In this document: positions 17,081-23,807 of the stretch, one piece after another | Layout of the letters: each line of letters starts with the position of its first letter | Position numbering within the stretch: the stretch's first letter is position 1 | NCBI GenBank assembly: GCA_937128055.1 | Contig: CAKZMC010000150.1 | Coordinates: forward strand, 1 to 51,059 | Direction of reading: 5' to 3' | Source: an uncultured Actinomycetes bacterium | Lineage (GTDB): Bacteria > Actinomycetota > Geothermincolia > Geothermincolales > RBG-13-55-18 | DNA: 51,059 nucleotides | Notes under the pieces: generated by a model | Seen by the model: the letters and a program-made list of their open reading frames with translations, nothing else | Database searches by the model: none | What the model was told of the DNA's origin: nothing | Translations under genes and position numbers: made by a program

Positions 17081-17189
17081 GTTGCGCACGGCCCCGCCTT
17101 CGAGGTACTCGTGGTGGTTGGGCGGCATTGCTTTGCTCCGTAAGACGCTTTGGTTGCGCACGGCCCCGCCTTCGAGGTACTCGTGGTGG
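17081..17189. repeat. Two direct copies of a 37-bp sequence
   Basis: The 37 bases at 17081-17117 recur identically at 17153-17189, beginning GTTGCGCACGGCC and ending CTCGTGGTGG. The offset is 72 bases, a multiple of three. On the minus strand both encode HHEYLEGGAVRN in one frame, but that frame has no plausible start or known homology. The remaining sequence of 16844-17213 holds nothing else I can name. Confidence 0.7.
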
Positions 17190-17213
17190 CCGCCCGGGCG
17201 GACCTGCGGCCGG

Positions 17214-17378
17214 TCAGATCCCCCAGAGGCCGTCCTCGGCCTCGTCATCCTCTTCGTCCGGGCCCTCGTCGCCCTCGTCGCCCTCGTCGTACTCGTCCCT
17301 GAAGGGCCGCTCCTCCTCGGCTTCCTCTATCTCGTGGATCAGCCCCGCCGCGAGGAGGATCTTCAGAAGGTCGTCCAT
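17214..17378 (-). CDS. Small acidic hypothetical protein
   Basis: A 54-residue frame from ATG 17378. A hydrophobic/amphipathic N-terminus MDDLLKILLAAGLIHEIEEAE is followed by a strongly acidic Asp/Glu/Gly tail ending DGLWGI. The amino-acid pattern is protein-like, but the ribosome site (GGGAG) is weak and there is no recognised family. An in-frame start at 17483 would give 89 residues with an unconvincing basic N-terminus. Confidence 0.35.
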   Translation of the reverse strand: MDDLLKILLAAGLIHEIEEAEEERPFRDEYDEGDEGDEGPDEEDDEAEDGLWGI

Positions 17379-17599
17379 CCCGGCACTCCCGCAAAACGGA
17401 TGATCCCTATACCCTCTGGACCAGGACCTGAAGCCCTTTCCTCTGACTGCCCTTTTCGGCCATGACCCTCTTTCCGCGGGCACGCGGTCATCGCCATCCT
17501 GCCGTTCGGGTCAGTGCATCCGGGCTTCTAACAATAGGATACGGCATGCCCCTCGCTGTTTCCAGGCGGAGCGAGGCGCCCGCCCCGTTTCGCGGACAT

Positions 17600-17628
17600 G
17601 GCCGCGGGCGGCTTCACCGCCCGCGGCC
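17600..17628 (-). terminator. Perfect 12-bp hairpin downstream of the small lipoprotein gene
   Basis: GGCCGCGGGCGG and CCGCCCGCGGCC are exact complements around a CTTCA loop. The hairpin lies about 40 bases past the stop of the leftward lipoprotein gene. It lacks a U-run, so it may stabilise the 3' end or stop transcription inefficiently. Confidence 0.45.
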
Positions 17629-17666
17629 TGTTGAGGTAAGATCGCCGGCGCTTACGTGAGGGGCGC

Positions 17667-18086
17667 TCAGTCCTGTACCTTGACCTCCACCGTGCAGTCG
17701 TCCGGGAAGATCTCCATGTAGTAGGTCCCGGGCGCGAGGTAGATCGTATTCTGGTGGGGACCGGGCTCGAAGGCGTACGCCCCTGCCTGCATCTTTTTGT
17801 CCGGATATGAGTGCACGGTGATGGTCACACCCGCGTCCTCTCCACCAGTCACGTTGTAATGGAGCACCTGTGATGACGTGGTGACCTGGAAGGTGTCGGT
17901 CGCAGTGTCCTCGCTCACCGTGACGGAAAACACGTAATCTTGCGGCTGGGAAGCCTGCGGCGCCGACCCGGTACCCGCGGTTTCACCCGCGCTCTCTTCC
18001 GCGCCGGGAGCCTCCGTCGCCTCCTCGGAGCCGCAACCGGCCATGGTGCCGGCAAGGAGCAGGGCTATGGCGACTCCGATGATCAA
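17667..18086 (-). CDS. Small lipoprotein, unknown function
   Basis: A secreted lipoprotein: the hydrophobic run IIGVAIALLLAGTMAGCG ends in a lipobox-like cysteine. A Glu/Ala/Gly-rich spacer follows, then a beta-rich domain of about 90 residues with VFSVTVSEDTATDTFQVTTS and IYLAPGTYYMEIFPDD, like jelly-roll domains of surface proteins. The conventional start used here is TTG 18086, which gives a signal peptide with no positive residues and no nearby ribosome site. A perfect AGGAGG (18126-18131) lies upstream with a suitable six-base spacing to an AUA codon at 18119. Starting there adds the basic stretch AGRKANGTH and completes the signal peptide, so the true start may be AUA. Confidence 0.75.
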   Translation of the reverse strand: MIIGVAIALLLAGTMAGCGSEEATEAPGAEESAGETAGTGSAPQASQPQDYVFSVTVSEDTATDTFQVTTSSQVLHYNVTGGEDAGVTITVHSYPDKKMQAGAYAFEPGPHQNTIYLAPGTYYMEIFPDDCTVEVKVQD

Positions 18087-18415
18087 CAGGTGGGTTCCGT
18101 TTGCTTTTCTGCCGGCTATTTCACACCTCCTCGATACGCGTCTTTTTTGGATCTGATTTTAATATCCACGGCATATGGCTCGCAAGCGTGGAGCGCTATG
18201 TGCTATGTATATCTTCCGGAAGAACCGTGGGTCGGTGCGCGATAACAGCAGCGATCTTTTCCTTGGTTACCGCAGCAGGGCCGTTGATGATTTCGGTTTG
18301 CCCATGCGGTGATCGCACGGATGCTCACCACGAAAAGGCCTCGGGGGTGCATGGCCCCCGATACACGGGAGAGCAGCGTTGAGGCGAAACCCCGGTGCCC
18401 GCGGAGAACAGGCCT

Positions 18416-18439
18416 GGCCGGAGGAAACGGCCTCCGGCC
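18416..18439 (-). terminator. Hairpin downstream of tRNA-Ala
   Basis: GGCCGGAGG (18416-18424) is complementary to CCTCCGGCC (18431-18439) with a six-base loop. It begins 13 bases beyond the 3' CCA of the leftward tRNA gene and probably helps end its transcript. There is no long U-run. Confidence 0.45.
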
Positions 18440-18451
18440 GGGCTTTTCATC

Positions 18452-18526
18452 TGGTGGAGATGAGCGGATTCGAACCGCCGACCTCCTGCTTGCAAGGCAG
18501 GCGCTCTCCCGCTGAGCTACATCCCC
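18452..18526 (-). tRNA. tRNA-Ala (anticodon UGC)
   Basis: Read leftward, the 75 bases fold as a full cloverleaf. The acceptor arm is GGGGATG with CATCTCC, including the G3-U70 wobble that is the alanine identity element. There is a D-arm (GCTC..GAGC), an anticodon arm CCTGC-CTTGCAA-GCAGG with anticodon TGC, a five-base variable loop, and a T-arm with TTCGAAT. The 3' CCA is encoded. Confidence 0.97.
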
Positions 18527-18614
18527 GCGTGCCTTCGCGGCGCGAGCGCCCCGCCCTGCCTCGCTGGGGCCCGTCACGGCGCCAGCCAGGGGGCGGGAGG
18601 GCCCGCCTAAGGGG

Positions 18615-18620
18615 ATTATA
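18615..18620 (-). promoter_or_regulatory. Candidate -10 box for the tRNA-Ala gene
   Basis: On the minus strand these bases read TATAAT, about 90 bases before the tRNA. No good -35 box is seen at the expected distance, so the site is tentative. Confidence 0.3.
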
Positions 18621-18705
18621 TACCATGGGGTCAGGCGGAGGCGCTGCCGTCTTGCCCTTCTGCGGCAGCCGCGCCAACCTGGCAAACGCTGCGGCAGCCG
18701 AGGGT

Positions 18706-20031
18706 TCAGGAGGACTCGCTTTCCCGCCGCTCCCTTGTGAACTGCCAGATTAGGTAAGGAGTATATAAGGCCATCATGCTTCCGATTACCAAGATGATTA
18801 TGGTGGCCGCGTTCACGGCGAGCTTGTCAAGCAACCAGCAGATCACGATGGTGGAGATCGCCGCGCAGCCGAAGAAGATCATCAGGTGCACGCTTAACCT
18901 GGAGATATAGAGGCCGAGGGTGCTGCCCGGTCTCCCCATCTCCGCCTTGGCCATGAGCATGTCCATGCGGTAGATGTCGCTGTCGTCGTACCAGGTCATG
19001 TCCCTGGTCGCTCGCTCCACTTCTTGCGCGGCCTCCACCACCTCCTGCGGGACATGGGAAAGCCGGTCTGTGACACGCGAAAAGAGCTTAGTGATGACTA
19101 TGAAGAGGAATATGGTGCTGCAGAAGATGTACAATATGACGTCATTCCAGGGAGTGCGACCCTTCCTCTCCGGCTCCTTCACCGCCCCCGGAGGCTTGGC
19201 GGCGGAGATGCTATAATTCCAATCCGGCAATACCTCTTGCGAGGCCGCCCAGTATCCCACGTTGTCGTTGTTGGGGTTGTTGGCGGGGGTCACCCAGCCC
19301 GTGACCATCAGCTCCCGGTCCAGCCGCACCATTACGATGGGGGCGTTCCTTTTCCACTGGTTGACGCCTCCTTCGAGCCCGAGATCGCTGCCCCTGCCCG
19401 GCGGGTTCGCGACCCACCCCCCTTGAGGTATGCTCAGCTTTTCCTGCCCCAGGAGGCAGTACTGCGCGTCCCAGGCCTCGTCCGACACGTGCATGGAGGA
19501 GAGCATCACCGGCTTGAAGGCTTCGCCCGGGCGGTCGACATCCGGGGTCGCCTCGCTCTCCACGCGCGCCGTGACGTCAGCGCATATGAGGTCGTCTCCG
19601 GGAGGGTGGAGGGTCGCTGCTCCCTGGACCTGGAGCTGCGACACCGTGCCCGTGTACGAGATCACCAGGTCGTCCCCGTCGATGTTGTAGCTGGCGTCGA
19701 TCTCGCCACCCTGGTAGTATTTGCCATCTTCCCGCATGCAGGGGAGCAGTATCACGGAAGTGCCCCATCCGGACTCAGGCCCGTAGTTGAGGCGGAGATA
19801 GCCGCTCTCGAGATCCAGGGCGGCGTACTGCGGCTGCTTGTTGTCTTTGCAGTATATGATTTCCATCATGCTTCCGCCCTCTCTCACTTTCCAGCCGATG
19901 TAGTCGCGCTGCAGCCATTCGCATCCATCCAGGCAGAGGGAGGATGCCGCCAGCATGAGCAGCGCCGCAAATGACAGAGCCTTTTTACGGCCCGTCCCAT
20001 TCCTGCCCCAGGAGGATGTTCCTGCAGGCAC
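18706..20031 (-). CDS. Membrane-anchored exported protein, unknown function
   Basis: A 441-residue protein with an N-terminal signal segment (ALSFAALLMLAASSLCL, followed by DGC, a possible but imperfect lipobox). An extracytoplasmic region of about 250 residues is rich in beta strands and tryptophan. Its central part (YAALDLESGYLRLNY, ASYNIDGDDLVISYTG, DDLICADVTARVE) resembles lipocalin/carotenoid-isomerase-type hydrolase domains only vaguely. Three membrane helices follow near residues 300-320, 375-397 and 400-425, with a cytoplasmic helical stretch (HVPQEVVEAAQEVERA) between the first two. The GTG start at 20031 has AAGGG upstream. No family recognised, and no operon partner. The gap 20032-20336 upstream shows nothing but a short TTGACCCCC-like repeat fragment near 20080. 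Confidence 0.75.
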   Translation of the reverse strand: MPAGTSSWGRNGTGRKKALSFAALLMLAASSLCLDGCEWLQRDYIGWKVREGGSMMEIIYCKDNKQPQYAALDLESGYLRLNYGPESGWGTSVILLPCMREDGKYYQGGEIDASYNIDGDDLVISYTGTVSQLQVQGAATLHPPGDDLICADVTARVESEATPDVDRPGEAFKPVMLSSMHVSDEAWDAQYCLLGQEKLSIPQGGWVANPPGRGSDLGLEGGVNQWKRNAPIVMVRLDRELMVTGWVTPANNPNNDNVGYWAASQEVLPDWNYSISAAKPPGAVKEPERKGRTPWNDVILYIFCSTIFLFIVITKLFSRVTDRLSHVPQEVVEAAQEVERATRDMTWYDDSDIYRMDMLMAKAEMGRPGSTLGLYISRLSVHLMIFFGCAAISTIVICWLLDKLAVNAATIIILVIGSMMALYTPYLIWQFTRERRESESS

Positions 20032-20336
20032 GATCCCTGACCCTTATCGCCGGGCTAGATCAGCGCAAGCCCCTACACCTTGACCCCCATTCGATTCTTA
20101 TCAAATCCATTGCTTCCTAAACGTGGGCGGCGAGGCAAGCGCCACCGTCACCCGTGGCAGGTTCGCGCGCCTTACGCCTCGAGCGCCGTGAGCCTGGAGG
20201 CGGGGGGCGCCAGGGCGCACCCTTTCATGCGGCAGGTTTAAAGCGGCGCCCTGCGGCGAATAAGAAATAATAGGTAATATCCTGGTGATTATGAACCCGC
20301 GATGTGCAGGGAGAGGTGAGCGCAGGAGGTGAGAGC

Positions 20337-20570
20337 ATGAAGGCCTTCGTTCTCATCAAGGTCGAGCCTGGAAGGCTGAGGGAGGTGCTGGAGAAGCTGT
20401 CTCGCATGGATGCGGTGACCGAGGTGCACTGCATCACCGGGCCGGACGACATCATCGCGGTGCTCGATTCCGATGACGCCCGCGGCATCTCGGAGGTGGT
20501 CATCGCCGGACTGCACGGCGTGGAGGGCATACAGGCCACGGACACCCGGCTGGTGGTCGAGATACCCTGA
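20337..20570 (+). CDS. Stand-alone Lrp/AsnC ligand-binding (RAM) domain protein
   Basis: A 77-residue protein consisting only of the alpha/beta sensor domain of Lrp/AsnC regulators: MKAFVLIKVEPG, EVLEKLSRMDAVTEVHCITGPDDIIAVL and the C-terminal GLHGVEGIQATDTRLVVEI. The helix-turn-helix domain is absent. Such small proteins form oligomers that sense amino acids or modulate full-length Lrp proteins. The ATG at 20337 follows GGAGGTGAG; the earlier in-frame ATG at 20304 lacks a site and would add residues not seen in the family. Monocistronic. The 287-base gap downstream holds nothing identified. Confidence 0.9.
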   Translation: MKAFVLIKVEPGRLREVLEKLSRMDAVTEVHCITGPDDIIAVLDSDDARGISEVVIAGLHGVEGIQATDTRLVVEIP

Positions 20571-20857
20571 ACAGGCACTTCGAGGAGCGCCCCCGGGAAG
20601 CCTTCCTGCAGCACCGGGTCACAGCGGGATATCCCAAAGGGCCGCAATGCACTGCCGGGCGGGCACCCGCAAGGGCGTCCCGGAACGGTCTTGCCCCGGC
20701 GACGATCGGCGAGCCCGCAACATGCGAAAGAGAGAGCGTTCAGTTCCAGCCAACGCCCTTGACGCTGCGGACAGATATCATTGGTATATGGCTGGGCTGG
20801 GTGGTAAACTTTTGCAAGAGCCGCAGTTCATAGCTTATATTGGCTCTCGGAGGCCGC

Positions 20858-22003
20858 ATGACGGAGGAAGTCAAGGAAGCACGTGCGCCGCGCGCTCCCC
20901 GGGGGACGCGGAGCCGAGTTTCGCCAGCGAGATCCCGCGGAAGACGCCCGCGCAACCGCCTCAAGTTCACGAGGCGGTTCTATATACTGCTGGGATTTAT
21001 TGCCTTGGCCGTCCTGGTCATCGTCCTGGTCGCGGCGCTTGCCTCATCGGGAGGCGAGGAGGGATTCCAGGAGACGCTCACACAGGCCGTCGGGCTGATG
21101 GAAAGCGAACTGCACAGGCTCAAGGTCAACGAGCTGGGGGCGGTGATGATACTCGAGTACCACCGCATCGCCGAGGAGGGAAGATGGTCGCGCGCCCCCG
21201 ATAACTTCCGGGCCGACCTGGAGTTCCTCTACGAGCATGGATACCGCTGCGTAAGCCTCAAGGACCTGGTCACCAACAACATCTCGGTTCCGGCGGGGTA
21301 CACTCCGCTGGTGATAACCTTCGACGACGCGGACCCCAGCCAGTTCCGCTACGTGGAGGAAAACGGGGAGCTGGTGATCGATCCCCGCTGCGCGGTGGGA
21401 ATCATGGAACAATTTTCCAAGGAGCACCCCGACTTCAACATGACTGCGACCTTCTACGTGCTGCCGGTGCTCTTTGGCCAGGAAGAGTACGTGGAGAAGA
21501 AGCTGAGCTACCTCGTGGAGCACGGGTACGACATCGGCAACCACACCGTGAACCACGTCCCCCTGGGGGAGGCGACTCCGGAAGAGATCCTGGAGGAGCT
21601 CTCGGGCAACATCAGCATGGTCCAGGAATACTTGCCGGAATACCAGCAGGCCAGCATCGCCCTCCCCCTCGGCTCGGAACCCAAGGACTACTCGCTCTTC
21701 AAGTACGGGGACTACGAGGGCGTGAAGATCGACTTCCTGGCCTCGCTGCTGGTGGGGGCGAACCCATCCCCCGCTCCCTGTGACCGCTCCTTCGATCCGA
21801 TGCGCCTTCCCCGCATACAGGCAATCGATCCCTCGCTGGACACCGGTGACAGCGGCCTGTACGCCTGGGCCCAGTATTTCATGGAGAACCCTGAGAGGCG
21901 CTACGTGAGCGATGGCGATCCCAATACGGTGACCATACCCAAGCATATGGCGGACCGGGTGGACACGGAAAGACTGGGAGAGAAACGCCTCAGGGCCTAT
22001 TGA
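20858..22003 (+). CDS. Membrane-anchored polysaccharide deacetylase (NodB homology)
   Basis: A 381-residue type II membrane protein. A basic cytoplasmic N-terminus (about 1-42) precedes one helix (about 46-68). The extracellular catalytic domain belongs to carbohydrate esterase family 4: motif 1 is ITFDDAD with the Asp pair at 156-157, and motif 2 is NHTVNH with metal-binding histidines 229 and 233. These enzymes remove acetyl groups from N-acetylated surface glycans or peptidoglycan. The phrase MILEYHRI before the domain is typical of the PgaB-like subgroup. ATG 20858 has CGGAGG upstream. The following glycosidase-like gene begins 15 bases after its stop, and both proteins are anchored alike, so they probably process one envelope polysaccharide. 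Confidence 0.9.
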   Translation: MTEEVKEARAPRAPRGTRSRVSPARSRGRRPRNRLKFTRRFYILLGFIALAVLVIVLVAALASSGGEEGFQETLTQAVGLMESELHRLKVNELGAVMILEYHRIAEEGRWSRAPDNFRADLEFLYEHGYRCVSLKDLVTNNISVPAGYTPLVITFDDADPSQFRYVEENGELVIDPRCAVGIMEQFSKEHPDFNMTATFYVLPVLFGQEEYVEKKLSYLVEHGYDIGNHTVNHVPLGEATPEEILEELSGNISMVQEYLPEYQQASIALPLGSEPKDYSLFKYGDYEGVKIDFLASLLVGANPSPAPCDRSFDPMRLPRIQAIDPSLDTGDSGLYAWAQYFMENPERRYVSDGDPNTVTIPKHMADRVDTERLGEKRLRAY

Positions 22004-22018
22004 TCGCCGGGAACAGGA

Positions 22019-23707
22019 ATGGCGCATTACCCGAGAAGTGGCAGCAGGATCTTCACCCGCCGGCGCTGGCGCTCGCGGCTGGTTCCCCGTGCCAAGATAA
22101 CAGGGGCCCGCGTGACCGGCGGACGGCCAGGCGCAAGATCCTCCCAGCTGCGCATGCGCAGGCGCAGGTTAAGACTCACCCCGCGCGCCGTCTGGTCGTT
22201 GCTGGGGATCGGCACGGTGATTTTCCTCATCATATTGCTCGCGCTCATTTTAAGCTCGCCGCCGGTGAAAGAGCTGTGGCCGGCGGAGGGCGCCTGTGTC
22301 AGCGGCTCCCCCTTGCGTATCCAGGCCGCCATGCGAGGAGGCATAGGCCTCGACCAGGTAACGGTCTTGCTGGACGGCCAGGACATGACCGGCCAGGCTA
22401 TCATGGAGGGAACATCCTTGTCCCTCGATGCCGCTCTCCCGGACGGCGAACACCTGGTTGAGGTGCAGGTCGAGGGCAAACCGGAGGCCTCCGCGCGCTT
22501 CACCGTGGACAACACCCCTCCCGTGGTGCAGGTGGACGAGTGGGAGCTCCGGGACGACGGCAAGACCGTCCTGCACGGCAGCGTGCAAGATGCGCAGGCC
22601 CTCTTCATGGGGGAACACAGGGTCAAGGTGAACCCCGACGGCACCTTCCGCATCGAGGTGGACCGCTACGAGTACTCAACGGTGACCATCGCCGCTGTGG
22701 ACGCCGCCGGCAACCGCCGGGAGCTGCTGGTCAACACCTCCCCGCCCCCCGAAATAAAGGGCATACACGTCTCCATATGGGTGGCGGCCGACCGCGCTTT
22801 TTTCAAGCAGATGGTGGACCTGGTGGAAAGGACCGAGTTGAACGGCATGGAGATAGACGTCAAGGACGAAAGCGGCAGGGTTGCGTATCCCAGCCAGGTG
22901 CCGCTGGGGGTGGAGGTGGGAAGCCCGCTGACCAAGGGCGGCGTGGATATAGAGAGGATCATGGACAAGTGCTGGTATAACGACATCTATCCCATCGCCC
23001 GCATCGTATGCTTCAAAGACCCCATCGTGGCTACCAAGCGCCCTGACCTGGCGGTGCACGCCGCCGGCGGGGGGCTGTGGGGGAACGGACAGTGGCTGGA
23101 CCCCTATAACCGGGAAGTGTGGGATTACTTGCTGGGGTTGGCCGTGGAGGCGTCGCGCAAGGGCTTCAAGGAAATCCAGCTCGATTACGTGCGTTTCCCC
23201 TCCGATGGCAACACCGCGACCTGTGTCTATCCGGCCAACGACGGCAGGTCCAAGGAGGATACCATCGTGGATTTCCTGAGGTACATACGCCAGGGCTTGA
23301 AGCCCCTGGGTGTCGTCCTCTCCGTTGACGTGTTCGGCCTTACCGCCTCCGACCAGGGCTCCATGGGCATCGGGCAGGATATCGGCGCCATGGCGCATAT
23401 CGCCGATTACATGTGCCCCATGGTCTACCCCTCGCACTACAATCCGGGGGAGTACAAGATCGCCAACCCCGAGGCCAACCCCCACGACACTGTCTACCTG
23501 AGCCTGGTGGATTTCCAGAAGAGGCTGGAGGGGACGAACTGCAAGCTGCGCCCCTGGCTGCAGGATTTCTCCCTGCGCATCAACTACGGGGTGGCCGAGG
23601 TACAGGCGCAGATACGCGCCTGCTACGAGCTGGGGATCACGGAATGGCTCTTGTGGGACCCCAACTGCACCTTCACCGAGGGGGCCATCCAGCCCGCCTC
23701 GAGCTGA
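22019..23707 (+). CDS. DUF4015 putative glycoside hydrolase, membrane-anchored
   Basis: A 562-residue protein. A very basic N-terminus of about 55 residues precedes one membrane helix (about 58-80). Two Ig-like beta domains follow (about 85-245; VDNTPPVV and VDAAGNRRELLVNT are typical). The C-terminal DUF4015 TIM-barrel-like domain contains KGIHVSIWVAAD, LNGMEIDVKDESG, GFKEIQLDYVRFPSDG, LSVDVFGLTASD and the closing LGITEWLLWDPN. Acidic residues in LDYVRFP and VDVFG are candidates for catalysis. The family is predicted to cleave surface polysaccharides but is poorly characterised. It follows the deacetylase gene closely, with a weak ribosome site. Confidence 0.85.
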   Translation: MAHYPRSGSRIFTRRRWRSRLVPRAKITGARVTGGRPGARSSQLRMRRRRLRLTPRAVWSLLGIGTVIFLIILLALILSSPPVKELWPAEGACVSGSPLRIQAAMRGGIGLDQVTVLLDGQDMTGQAIMEGTSLSLDAALPDGEHLVEVQVEGKPEASARFTVDNTPPVVQVDEWELRDDGKTVLHGSVQDAQALFMGEHRVKVNPDGTFRIEVDRYEYSTVTIAAVDAAGNRRELLVNTSPPPEIKGIHVSIWVAADRAFFKQMVDLVERTELNGMEIDVKDESGRVAYPSQVPLGVEVGSPLTKGGVDIERIMDKCWYNDIYPIARIVCFKDPIVATKRPDLAVHAAGGGLWGNGQWLDPYNREVWDYLLGLAVEASRKGFKEIQLDYVRFPSDGNTATCVYPANDGRSKEDTIVDFLRYIRQGLKPLGVVLSVDVFGLTASDQGSMGIGQDIGAMAHIADYMCPMVYPSHYNPGEYKIANPEANPHDTVYLSLVDFQKRLEGTNCKLRPWLQDFSLRINYGVAEVQAQIRACYELGITEWLLWDPNCTFTEGAIQPASS

Positions 23708-23807
23708 GGATGGTCTGCCCTTCCATTTCATGATATGGCAATATTTGCCGACTCACCCTTGCCTTCGCTGCGGGGTCGTGGCGCCCGCGCGGAGCGCCGC
23801 CGTGGTT

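Noticed and set aside
17081-17189. CRISPR array
   Set aside because: Only two repeats, no further units, no cas genes, and the intervening sequence is not spacer-like in a series.
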